Assembly (NCBI GenBank): GCA_003864495.1
Contig: PEDN01001356.1
Location: 558,001-622,000 of the forward strand
DNA from: Nemopilema nomurai
Taxonomy: Eukaryota > Cnidaria > Scyphozoa > Rhizostomeae > Rhizostomatidae
DNA length: 64,000 nt
Direction: 5' to 3'
The translations under genes were made by a program, and so were the position numbers. Shown here piece by piece: positions 34,933 to 44,805 of this stretch. The notes beneath the pieces are model-generated. The model made no database searches, was not told where the DNA came from, and was given only the letters and a program-made list of their open reading frames with translations. Every line of letters starts with the position of its first letter. The stretch's first letter is position 1.

Positions 34933-36085
34933 ATGGATATCGACATGATTTCAAGTATGAAAGTGGATGAGTTAAAGGACTTTCTTCTTCTTCGCGGTCT
35001 GAAAATTAGTGGTCGCAAACAAGATTTTGTTGCACGCGTATTTGTGGCAATTGAAAATGATGTTCCCATTCTCAGAACAGCTGAGGAGGTTCAGAGAGAA
35101 ATTCTCGCAGACTATAAAGCCAAGCTTCTTGTTGAAGATGAAAAAATTCCTGACCCATTTAAGCTGACGAATGGATGGATTGATGAAAAAGATGGTGTGA
35201 TTTATTGGCCTAGAACTCTTTTTCCAGACATTTATTGCTTCCTTTCATTACTTCCAAGTGAACTCAAAAGTTGAGATCTTGGTGACTACAAAATGTTCAA
35301 AGCTTACAGCTATTATGCTGATGGTTGGCTCAATCATTACCAGTAAATATTTCATTTTGAAAACCACAAGCCGACCATCACAAAAGCTATCGGATTACCC
35401 CCACAAGCTTTGGATTTGCCTTTCAAAGAACAATGTCAAAGTAATGAAGGCTCACTGTTCCTGCATGGCTGATCTTTCCCAGAGCTGCAATCATGTAGCT
35501 ATTGCCCTTTTCAGGATTGAAGCAGCAGTTAGGATAGGTTTGAACAGTCCGTCCTGTACTTCAAAGCCTTGTCAGTGGCTACCGAGTGAAAAGGATATTG
35601 CTCCAATTAAAACTAAAGATCTGAAGCTTAGAAGAGGATATTTTGGCAGGAGAGGAAAAAAAGTCAGAGCTAAATGGCAGTCCCAAGAAACATTACAACC
35701 CAGGAAGAGACATCCATGCAAATTTAACATTGGATGAAGTGGTCTCAGCTCTTAGCTTAATGTGTGACAGAAATGACGCGATGATATTTGCTGCTGTTCC
35801 CAAGGAAGGAAAAGATGCTTCTGTAGATGCTAAAGATGAAATTTGCACTTTGGATAGTTTTTTAAAAGTTTCAAAAATCCAGATGAATTTCTGCTGCATA
35901 TGGAATTTTACCCAGAACATATTGCAGCCATAGAAGCTCAAACCAGGAGGCAAGACAAAGATCCATTTTGGATGTCTTTAGGAGCACATATGATCACAGC
36001 ATCTAAAGGACATGATATTAAGACAAGGATGGAATCTATGTTGAAAAGTGGTGCTAAAACAATTGATTTCACATGGAAGACGGTT
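34933..36085 (+). pseudogene. SAP/SWIM/YqaJ nuclease of ISL2EU 2, truncated
   Basis: From ATG 34933: SAP domain (MKVDELKDFLLLRGLKISGR), a linker with DPFKLTNGWIDEKDGV and WPRTLFPDIY, then in the next frame (from about 35275) a SWIM finger (CSCMADLSQSCNHVAIALF) and the KPCQWLPS block. A third frame (35643-35890) reads LTLDEVVSALSL, and a fourth (35895-36085) EFYPEHIAAIEAQTRRQ and MITASKGHDI, the start of the YqaJ nuclease. It is cut off before the catalytic LGxSPDG/ExK motifs, where the THAP sequence begins in the opposite direction. At least three frame changes; some may be introns. Confidence 0.7.
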
Positions 36086-36373
36086 TTCCAAAGTAGGGTG
36101 GCCGTCAACGAAATGTATAGAACAAACCATATCACTTGGCCCAGGTGTCCACCCTGTCTTCCTTTTCGTCGTTCGATTAACTAACCTTATCCACTTTTTT
36201 CTTTTCTCCATGTTTAACTTCACGCTTGGAAAAATATGCAGACGAAATGGTGGTGAGCAAGGACAATTTTCTTTCAACTGACCAGTGTGTTCTTCACATG
36301 ATTGTTTCTTCCGGATTTTAAGACGATAGCTACTATTCTGGCATCCCACAAATGCACAACTTCCGTTTACCAT
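36085..36373 (-). pseudogene. THAP-domain fragment of the ISL2EU 2 transposase
   Basis: From ATG 36373: NGSCAFVGCQNS (first zinc Cys pair), LHIFPSVKLNMEKRKKW, DMVCSIHFVDGHP (CxxH zinc pair) and LENRLP. This is a near-complete THAP DNA-binding domain that stops abruptly at the join with the YqaJ gene. THAP domains in such transposases bind the element's ends. Everything after it, including the coiled coil, helix-turn-helix and catalytic domain, is deleted. Confidence 0.8.
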
Positions 36374-36395
36374 CGTGGTTTGTTGTTGACCTCCA

Positions 36396-36657
36396 GTATG
36401 GTATTGCAGCGAGTGCGTAGTCTGTCAGAGCCAGGTAATCGTCAGCATTTTTTAAAAAAACTGTTCCCGAGATTGCAGATTATGCCAGCAAGTAAAATTA
36501 ATTGAAAATAAAAAAAACCATGATGAATGCACTTGAGAACTAGCCAGTAAAGATGTGCGATCGTACTTGTAAACACAAGGTTGCTTTCACAGCGCTGGTT
36601 TTTCACCCAAAAACTCGCCTCAGACTCCTGCGCGAAAAGGAGGCCGCGGATATCGAA
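36396..36657 (-). repeat. Right inverted arm of ISL2EU 2
   Basis: About 260 bp, uninterrupted, complementary to the left arm (27454-27633 plus 34774-34845). It abuts the THAP gene start, so the arm doubles as that gene's promoter region. It preserves the empty target site of the AcademH-like insertion (36477-36482). Confidence 0.8.
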
Positions 36658-36836
36658 TATAGAATGTATAGAATGGAGTCAAGGAGAGATGGATGGTGAC
36701 AAGGAAAGTGCGAAAAGTTCGGTTCATGGAAATGAAAGGTTGAGAAGCGAGAAGAGTGTCGAGCATGAGGCCGAGAAGGGTGTGATGAGAGAACGGAGAG
36801 CAGCGGCGCAGAGTGGGGAGTCAAGGAGGGGAGATG
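36658..36836 (+). pseudogene. BEL/Pao integrase tail and polypurine tract
   Basis: The frame continues from the left of the ISL2EU insertion with a basic, Arg-rich tail (GVMRERRAAAQSGESRRGD), typical of the end of BEL polyproteins. AAGGAGGGGAGATG at about 36823-36836 directly before the 3' LTR is the expected polypurine tract. Confidence 0.65.
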
Positions 36837-37198
36837 TGTTGGGGCCCAGACCCTGTTTGGAAAGTTTACATGAAATCTTTCGTGAGTAATGCGTGCCGAT
36901 CGTCACGGCAGCACGTAGTGTATCTTGCAAGCATATAATTAGATAATTTTATGGTAATTCAGAGTTGGGAGTCGCTACGGAAATGCTTGTTGTTTATCCT
37001 ATGGTCACAAATATATATAAATAAAGCGAGTAGTCACGCAAGCTAGGAGACGGAAGCTAGTAAACACACGAGCTTTTGTAAAATGGAAGTCGCAATAAAA
37101 TGGGATGGTAATAAAGAGTTGAAAGAAGTGGTGACTTTTTTCTGCGTCTTCTTCTTTTGATCTCGTCTATCATTGAACATTTGGATAGGGGCACCGCT
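36837..37198 (+). repeat. 3' LTR of the BEL/Pao element
   Basis: Direct repeat of 25414-25810 with many substitutions and one ~35-bp length difference, implying an old insertion. Contains the TATA-like stretch (about 37009) and AATAAA. Confidence 0.85.
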
Positions 37199-37560
37199 GT
37201 AGTGTCCCCTACAGTAATGAAGTTGATAATTAATATGGTCTTTAGAGCTTTCCGTCAATTTGTTAGTATTAAAAAATCCCTGCACGAATTACTAAATTCA
37301 ATTTGATACTTTATCAGCCCTTTTTAACAATTTTAATCAACAGCTATAGCCACAGCAACGTAGGAAGAATAAAAAAGGAACACAATTTTCAAAGCTACAA
37401 CTGGCAACCAGCTGAAAAATTGCTGAGCAACATCCAGTTGGATTCCAACTCCAGTTTAATTGTGACAATATTTTGGCGACGTATCAACTTTCTTATGCTA
37501 ATGTCATAAAAAACTGATATCGTCAAAGACAGGTAGGCATATTAGATTAGCAAATCATTA
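37199..37560. other. No gene recognised
   Basis: AT-rich DNA after the 3' LTR; no open frame or repeat that I can support. Confidence 0.4.
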
Positions 37561-37576
37561 CACAGTCGCTTTTGCT

Positions 37577-37905
37577 AAGTAGGGTTACCATTGCCCAGTC
37601 TGTCTAATGCATTACTACTTTCCTTTCAGTCAAAACCTGATTGTAACGAAGAGAAGGAGAATTTTGTTAGGAACAAGAGTGGATCAGGAACAAAGGTTAG
37701 AATTAGTCATTGGCACGGTTGTTGGCTTACTGTCTTTTGTTTATTAGTGTTGCAACCGGTTTGTCATTATCTGAATCCAATTTTCTCAAAGTAGGGTTAC
37801 CGTTGCACAGTCTGCCTAATGCATTACTTCTTTCATTTCAGTCCAAACGAAGAGAAGGAAAATTTGGCTAGGAACAGAAGTGAGTCAGAAACAAACGCTA
37901 CAATC
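37577..37905 (+). repeat. Tandem pair of a short exon-like unit
   Basis: AGTAGGGTTACC, GCATTACT, TTTCAG and AACGAAGAGAAGGA recur in the same order from 37579 and from 37793, a 214-bp spacing over about 110 bp. Each unit includes a pyrimidine tract plus CAG acceptor followed by a frame reading EEKENxxRN. Confidence 0.65.
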
Positions 37906-39365
37906 AGTCAGTGTTGGTGCAAGAAGAACAGATGTTGCGGTGGTGCAAGAAGAAAATTGCCCAAGAGTAGCATAGGTTTATCTGATTTACCTATAGCTTT
38001 AAGCAAAAATTGCACCTGGTCTCCCGGCAGAGCGCCACGCGAATACAATTGGCCTGGCACCAATTCGCGTTTGTACAATGGAGTGAATAGTCGAAAGAAA
38101 GGAGTCCTTGACCAGATGTGAAATTTGTATCATAAGAATTAATCTGTAGTTGATAAAGCTGCATTCGCTTTACATACCCGTAGTAACCCAGCTAAGAGAA
38201 AGCTTAGGACTAGCAACTTATCAGTTATCGAATCGCCAACAAAAGAGATGACACAACTAATGGTATCGAAAAACAAGTCCCACGGTTTAAGCGTTGTAAA
38301 CGATCAAGCTACTAGAAGTCATCCAACGGACAAACACTCCCCTAGCTTGTGGTTAACCGCAACAAGTACTCCAAAGGCAGGATATAAGTCAGGAAATATT
38401 TCAGCGGGTTTTGACAGTGAACAGCCACGGAAAGATAATGTATACAAGTCCATGGGATCAAATCCTTTAATTTAACATAACAGAGTGTGAAGATAACAAA
38501 TCAAATCCATTTCAGAAAAGGCCATTTTAAACCAATATGTAGTAAAAGGTATGGGGAAACTTAACGTTCACTCGCGAGAAGCTACCCGAAAGGGGTAGCA
38601 AGTTTCATGCTAATAAACTGGCGGCAAATGTTGGTATGGTCTTAGGTGAAACCATAACTGTTTATAGTAAACGAGTTTTGGCACCAAAAAGAGAAGCAAA
38701 ATCTTGTCTCTAGATAATGATACTCCTGCGCCATCAGAGGACAGCAATGACTTGCACTTCTCAGACAACAAAGACGTCCAAACAAGTTTATCTGAGACTC
38801 AAAATTCATGAGGCTGTTGATCAACTCTACACAAATAATTTGACGAAAGGTCTCTCAGGGTTTAAATATGTTTTATGATATTTTAAGGCTAGGATTAGAA
38901 AGTCTAACATAAAGGTCCCTCTATCTTCTAATTGGCAATAAATCCTCTTTTGGGATCAGTCCAATAAGAGCTACAACAAAGCCTCGCGCATTCCTTGTGA
39001 AGGAAAGAGTTACTCAGAGGGCTTTTCAAAAGTGTCAACAAGTTTTGTGTCTTGAGGTTCAGGTATCAACATGTTGAGAAATCTTTTTCTCAAAAAAAGG
39101 AATTCTAATGTGATCAAGAGGCAGGGCTTCATTTTGTATGAGTGGCTGTAAGTTGAATATCCATTAACAAATCATTTGAACCTTAGTGGATATATTTTCC
39201 ATAAAAAAAGCCTATGGTGACAGGTTGTGTTACTGGTCAGGAAAAGTCCATTTGCGTGCTCTGTTTCAGAATAAAGAACACTTTTAACCTCTGAAAACAT
39301 CGCTTAGATTTGTGTAACATGGACCCAGATTTGTTTGCTACTGGGAACATGACTAAGGCTGATTA
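37790..39365 (+). pseudogene. Coding remains of an unrecognised element, 5' part
   Basis: Open stretches on + include 37840-38118 (CCGGARRKLP, SKNCTWSPGRAPREYNWPG), 38150-38475 (basic, Ser-rich) and, after stops, 38520-38810 (LNQYVVKGMGKLNVHSREAT and a DND-Ser/Asp-rich segment), then MDPDLFATGNMTKAD directly at the Harbinger insertion point. Codon-like bias and shared frames suggest one decayed protein gene that continues at 42417. I do not recognise the N-terminal family. Confidence 0.35.
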
Positions 39366-39388
39366 GGCCCAGTTTAGAAGTCGCATTT
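39366..39388 (+). repeat. Left terminal inverted repeat, Harbinger A
   Basis: GGCCCAGTTTAGAAGTCGCA; pairs with 42391-42413 with two mismatches. Confidence 0.9.
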
Positions 39389-39666
39389 CAATCGAGCTAA
39401 ATCCAATTATCTTAAATCTAACACAAAATCGACACAAGAGCGACTCCAATTTATGCATCGCATTTGCGCCGCACTTCATCAACATTCAGTGCGGTATACA
39501 TGAAGTACCACGGTGTATATTCCACCCCTTTCAGTAAAACAAAATGGCTCCCATGGATAGGAGACGTAAAATATTGCTTTGCACCAAGATTCTCGAGAAC
39601 AGACGAAGACGGCACGCAACCCAGTTTGCTGTGCTTACGAATTTCATTTAGAGACGCATTTATTTA

Positions 39667-40966
39667 ATGAAACTATACAAATTATTGCTGGCGGTTCTAT
39701 ACTTTTTCGAATGGAACAGAGAAATTGAAAATATACAGCGACCACGATCTGCTCGACGTTTTCAGAGAAACGAAGGATGGTGGAAACTATTATGGGAAAC
39801 ATACTCAGAGGACCGGTTTAAAAAGACATTTCGCGTCACCAAGAATACATTCTTATTCATTTTTGACAGAATTTATAATTTTTTGAAAAAGGAATCGATT
39901 ACAGAGGATGCCATGAATGCAGGCTTGGTGTCTGCCTCTACAGACTTGGTCGAGGAGACTACTATTATACAATAGCGGAGATGGCAGGCCTTGGTGAAGC
40001 GACGATTTGCCTGATTGTGATAGAGGTATGCCAAGTAATTGTTAATGTTTTCTGGGAAGAGGCTGGGAAGAGTGCTGAGTCTTTTTCCAACCAACAATGA
40101 GGAGGTAAGAAAGGCAATGGAATTAATGGATGAGAAGTGGCAATTTCCTTGTGCATATGGGGCCATTGATGGCTGTCATATCTCAATACGCTGTCCACCT
40201 GGAGGTGCTGAGGCAGCAAAAGAATTCCAATTTCAAAAATTTGTACTCTATTGTTTTGATGGCCATTGTAGATGCAAAATACCGAATAACTTGGGCTAGC
40301 TGATGGTATCCTGGTAATTCACATGACTCGCTTGTTTTTCAGTCAACAGATGTTTACAAAGAACTTCTATCAGATAAATTCCAAAATGTGGCACACAGAT
40401 AAGGGGATGTATACATCCCTCCTATTCTTCTTGGAGATGGTGCATTTCCTTTCCATATTTAGTTAATGAAACCTTATTCTCAGGCTGTTCTCACACCTCA
40501 GCAGAAATATTTTAATTACCGTCTCAGCAGAGCTCGTATGGTGACAGAGGGGGCTTTTGGTAAGCTTAAGGGTCGCTGGAGAGTATTGTACAAGAAATGT
40601 GAAAGCACAACAGATACAATGAAAGCCAAGGCTCTTGCTTGTGTAGTGCTCCACAACATTTGTATAAGAAAAGGAGATATAAATTTGCGCATTTGGGATC
40701 TGACATGTGACCACAAAACAAATCAGAGAAGGCCAAGTAATTTGGTAAGGAAAATGTTGCACATGAATGAATGTCAGCGACTTCGTGACACAAATAAAGG
40801 GGCTGAAAGAGTTCTTGATGCATTAAAAGACAAATTCTTCAATGAAAAAAACGGGTATCAGAAGGAATATACAATTCATAAATATTTCAGAAGGAAGGAT
40901 AAAACTTTTGAAAACTACAAGATTAAGCAACTAAGATTTTTTAACTTCAAAGGTGTATGTTCATGC
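39667..40966 (+). pseudogene. Harbinger transposase (DDE_Tnp_4), frameshifted
   Basis: N-terminal part 39667-39972 (RRFQRNEGWWKLLWETYSED, FRVTKNTFLFIFDRI), then with frame changes TIAEMAGLGEATICLIV near 39970-40020, the first catalytic Asp in YGAIDGCHISIRCP (about 40158), GNSHDSLVF near 40315, ILLGDGAFPF with the second Asp near 40430, and in 40466-40966 RMVTEGAFGKLKGRWR with the Glu, then CVVLHNICI. The three catalytic acids are present but at least four frameshifts or stops interrupt the frame, so it is inactive. It is followed by a stop at 40966. Confidence 0.85.
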
Positions 40967-41124
40967 TAGTTGACAAAATTTTTCAAATTCTCTTTTGCAC
41001 TTGAAAGCACTTTTCAATTTTTTTTTGATTCATTTTACATTAAGAAAAGAAATTATTTATCAGTTGCTTTTACAGACCAGAAAACTGGAAAGAGTAATTA
41101 ATTAATAAGAAGTAAAAGTTGTTA

Positions 41125-42171
41125 TTAAAATAATTGTTCATAAGTTTGGCCTTTTTCTTGGTCTTGTTCTTGGGGAACAAAATTCCATAATGGAAAATGA
41201 GAAAAATTACTGCTTCCTTGTTCCCTTGTTTGGTAATAACTTGGACCAGCTTGTTGATTGGGTTGTCCACCAAGTAACATGGAAAAAGGCCTAATTTCAT
41301 GCTGTCTAGCACGGTGGTTTTCCTGTTCAAAATATCTCAACAACTTATCAGTTGGGTCAACCTTCATGGCTTCTGTTACTTGGCCTAATACCTCTTTCAA
41401 AGAATCCATCATTGGTGTCATTTTGTCTTTCTTTCGTTTCCCTCCTTTGATAGGCACAAACAGATCTGTTTCATTTACACCCTTTGCCTTACACTCTGCA
41501 TTTGGGTCTGTGTTTCCTTCACTGGAGCCTGGAGAGCTTGATTCACTGATTTCATGAATATAGCGTTTTTCATTTCGTTTCAGCACCTATGTGGGGTCCA
41601 TAGCCTGCTCTGGCTGATACGAAGCTCGTGTTTGGATCAAAGGCAGGAGGCAGTTAAACCATTTTCCATAGCCCTTATTGTCCTGAAACCTCTTTATTCC
41701 TGAAGAGGTTTTCATCACCAGTGCAGCTTTTTTACATTAGGCTACAAAACGCTTAAATTTTTCCCTTGTTTGATTTATGCTATAATTAAAATTTTCTCCT
41801 CTTTTTGTACATCTCTCTTTCAGCTCTTTAACAATCTTTTCATAATATCCCCCATTCTTTGATGTCTTTACATTCGTAAATATTATGCGTCTCTTGTATG
41901 TTTCGTTGTTGCATATGATGGCGACTAAATCATCGGTGCTTTCATCAGTCCACTGAGCTTTTCGCCTTGGTCTGGTCTTTTCTTTCTTTGGCTGGCTTCT
42001 TGAATTCATGCTGCTAGAAGATTGTGATGTTTCGGTCTCTTTGCTATCATTATCAGATCCTAATTCTTCTTGAGCATCAATAACACTTTTATCAAAACTG
42101 CACCTCTCGTTACACTCATCTTCGCCTTCCCAGGCTTCGTTTTCGTCACTTAAGCATTCAATTGTCGCCAT
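41125..42171 (-). pseudogene. Harbinger Myb/SANT-like DNA-binding protein
   Basis: From ATG 42171: acidic N-terminus, then RRKAQWTDESTDDLVAIICN, a trihelix Myb/SANT-like domain through QTREKFKRFV. A TAA follows where the family has coding sequence (next residues CKKAALVMKTSSGIKRF), and a second stop precedes VLKRNEKRYIHEI. The C-terminal part includes VTEAMKVDPTDKLLRYFEQE and a Gln-rich tail ending at 41125. In PIF/Harbinger elements this second protein brings the transposase to the nucleus and the element ends. Two stops make this copy a pseudogene. Confidence 0.8.
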
Positions 42172-42390
42172 CTTGAAGTTGAGAAGCTTGTTTTAGTTTT
42201 GGCGGGCAAACACACGGCGCATGCGCATCTTATTTTGAAATGAGTAAATTATGGACCAAGACCAAAAGAAGTTGAATTTGACTCGACACAAATCCGTCGT
42301 CTAAATCGATGTCGCTCTTGTGTTGGATAATCTAACAGAGCATCATAAACTTGAGTCGAATTTAAGTCAAATTTGACATAAATGCGACAC

Positions 42391-42413
42391 AAATGCGTTT
42401 TCTAAACTGGGCC
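42391..42413 (-). repeat. Right terminal inverted repeat, Harbinger A
   Basis: Complement of the left repeat; followed by TTA at 42414-42416. Confidence 0.9.
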
Positions 42414-42416
42414 TTA

Positions 42417-43279
42417 TACTCACATTGCCTGCCAGCAGTTAGCCAATAAGGCTAGTAAGGACGACGACAATATAGAGAATACATTTAAAAAGATAATCGA
42501 TCTTTAGAACAAGCTAAAAACTTCTGACGAAGAGCAGGCCATAAAGCAGTGCGCAAAGTTTAGAAATCATTTCGGATATATTCAAAGGCCCACCGTAACA
42601 TCAGAAGAAAAAAGCATTACTTTGGAAGACAAACCGATGGCAATGTTACACCATGAGCATGTTAAAGATAGCGCTTTGTTAGTTGATGGCTCATTAGTTA
42701 GATAAATCAAAGGGTTCAAACAAATTTTATACTATGCTGCAACTATTCAGCACCCTTTTAGCAAATCTCCCTTATTGCCTGTTGCTGAATTTATATCTAC
42801 GAACCATGACCAATTCTCGATTAGGCATTTATAAGCACTCTTCGGCAAAAGGAAAGTCTGAAATATGGGCATGATAAGGCAGTTAATCCAAGGCTGAAAG
42901 TCCTTGACTATAGTATGGCAATAATTAACACTTGTCTTTTGGAATTTTCTGGGGAAATCATGACAGACTATTTAAACAGGGCATTCAGAGTTATGCGTGG
43001 TAGTGTTAGTCTGTGTCAAACAAAACGTTTTTACATATCTGCTCATTATATATGATGCACCTCAACAGAAGGCATGCACCAAAGGACAACTCTGACTGGG
43101 AGGGTGTAAAAAGTCGCATACATTTTGTAATGAGATCATTTAGACGTTTTATAAACTGTAGCACCTCAGATGAGGCATGTGCTTTACTTGGAGACAGAAC
43201 TGTCGTTTTGAAAAGCAAACATGTAAGCAATGAAGTATATCAGTTCCACATGTTGCTAGAAAGTAGTAACTACGAATGA
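42417..43279 (+). pseudogene. Coding remains of the interrupted element, 3' part
   Basis: Continues the frame cut at 39365: THIACQQLANKASKDDDNIE, then NKLKTSDEEQAIKQCAKFRN and DKPMAMLHHEHVKDSALLV. Further on, VLDYSMAIINTCLLEFSGE (about 42900) and YLNRAFRVMRG, then HLNRRHAPKDNSDWEGVK through RRFINCSTSDEACALLGD. The LDYSMAII block followed by an HxxxH-type region resembles transposase cores that are common in invertebrate genomes (MULE/NOF-like), but the match is weak. At least three stops interrupt it. Function unknown. Confidence 0.4.
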
Positions 43280-44529
43280 AATCGTTTTTATGCTTGTTAA
43301 TGAGGTAATATAGGTAGCCATGATAAAAGTGTTTAATGAGATAATTATTGTTGTTTCCCCAAATCTCCTGTCAATAATAGCGTTGAAGATCATCGTGTAG
43401 ATTTAGTTAAAGTAAGAAATTGCATTGCATGCTTGAAAACAAGACAAGAGTATAATATTAAATTGTTCTATTGTATTGAAAAATATTCTTCTTATTTATT
43501 CTCAAATACTCCTTCTCAGACAAGCTAATTCCGGATACATTTGAAATTGTCAACTTCACCCCAGGACCTCAGAGATACTAATAACCTCGAGAAACACCTG
43601 TAGTAGGTCATTCCATAATGTTTTGTGAAGTTTCAGCTAATTCCACTCACATTTGCAAAACTTATTTAAGTACAACAGGATATTTATCCTTGTTTATAAG
43701 TCTTCAGTATGAGGGTCAAATTGTCAACTTTTTTCCCAGAATGTCAGTGGTACAAATAACCTTGAGGTTTCACTGGCATTGCATTATTTCTCTGGAAAAA
43801 GACTTTTGTTTCGAATGTGCATCAAGTTTTGCGAAAGTCACATTCGAGATGTGTTCTGAAAAGCGAGCAACTTTCCTTAGATTTCATAGCAACTGAAAGA
43901 AAGCTCAATAGTGTGGCTTTATTTTTCTGTAACTGGTCATTCTATTACTTTTGCTAAACCATACCAAAATTCTCCGACTGTGTAAACATGAACGCGAATG
44001 TCTACTCGATTGTGTAAGAAAATTTCGCATGGTAAATTATGGAGCGGAGAGCCAGGTTGGACTTCAAGTCTGACAAAGTGAAATTTCTAAGTGACCTTCG
44101 GAAATCTTTATAGAGAAAATGACTATTAGGAATAAAGACCCATTTCTACTTCATTCACAATTCGCAAATGGCATGTGATTTCCGAACTGTGAGTTCCGAA
44201 CCCATGCGAATTCAATACACAATAAAAATCTGTTGGCACAAATCCTGTTTGTCTAGCGGTGTCGTCTGGATGGAATTTAGACCTACGCTCATCTGCATCC
44301 TGTTAATTCCATGCAACAGCAGCTTCAAGGCCTGAAATTTGGTTATTTTCGAACGAAAACAGAACATCTTGCAAAAAGTCCATCATCTGATCTTCAACTG
44401 ACCTTCTAGATGATCCTTTTTTTGAGAAGCTGGGGCTCAACAGAGAATACAGATAATTGAGAATACATCATGAATGTGATGTTGATCCAACACTCCAGTG
44501 TAACCACAATAAATGATAAGGTCAGAATA
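43280..44529. other. No gene recognised; holds dispersed repeat copies
   Basis: AT-rich DNA. 43549-43676 is the inverted copy of 8748-8874, and 43714-43775 is a weaker direct copy of part of it (AAATTGTCAACTT, AATAACCT-GAG). Confidence 0.45.
43549..43676 (-). repeat. Dispersed repeat, unit 2
   Basis: Reverse complement of 8748-8874 at moderate identity, with the same order of conserved blocks. Confidence 0.55.
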
Positions 44530-44531
44530 AT

Positions 44532-44668
44532 AGGCTCTTTGCAGCTGTGGGTCACGTGCCTAGATACCGCATGGCAACGATGTACTGGAGAGCAAGCGTT
44601 CCAACAGCGGCCGGTGTAAACAATCAAAATAGTGGTAGCGTGCGACGATTTTTTTACCTTAGAGTGCC
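44532..44668 (+). repeat. Left inverted arm of ISL2EU 3
   Basis: Matches the complement of about 49112-49248; blocks ATGTACTGGAGAGCAAGCGT, GGCCGGTGTAAACAATCAAA and GGTAGCGTGCGACGATTTTT are shared. Confidence 0.9.
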
Positions 44669-44805
44669 TTTTCTGGAGTTTTTACAGCTAATTGATATGC
44701 AAGTTGATTCTAGCTTGCTTTTACCTACCTTTTTACCAACATCAGTACGATTTCAAGATTCAAATCAAACAGCGCTGGGATGAACTGTAAGTGAACCTGG
44801 CCTAA

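Larger units (their letters stand above)
27454..36657. mobile_element. ISL2EU-type transposon 2, internally deleted
   Basis: Two long, closely similar inverted arms start TTCGATATCCGCGGCCTCC at 27454 (left) and at 36657 reading inward (right), with a TA or AT duplication (boundary ambiguous by one base) in the interrupted BEL sequence. The left arm is itself split by the AcademH-like element. Between the arms lie the first two-thirds of a SAP/SWIM/YqaJ gene (+) joined directly to the start of a THAP gene (-); the YqaJ C-terminus and the whole transposase core are missing. It would therefore need another element's proteins to move. Confidence 0.75.
25414..37198 (+). mobile_element. BEL/Pao LTR retrotransposon, deleted and nested
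   Basis: Two direct LTRs (25414-25810 and 36837-37198) enclose Gag, a protease-end fragment and an integrase C-terminal fragment on the + strand. The order and the DUF1759 and DUF5641 motifs identify the BEL/Pao group (family Belpaoviridae). Reverse transcriptase and the integrase core are gone, so this copy cannot move by itself. About 9.2 kb of the span is a later ISL2EU-type insertion at 27454-36657. A purine-rich tract precedes the 3' LTR. Confidence 0.85.
39366..42413. mobile_element. PIF/Harbinger transposon A
   Basis: 3048 bp with terminal inverted repeats GGCCCAGTTTAGAA (39366) and its complement ending at 42413, similar over about 23 bp, flanked by TTA (39363-39365, 42414-42416), the PIF/Harbinger 3-bp duplication. 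It encodes a DDE transposase on + and a Myb/SANT-type protein on -, converging near 41.0-41.1 kb, which is the standard Harbinger pair. The interrupted sequence reads in frame across the site once the element and one TTA are removed. Confidence 0.9.
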
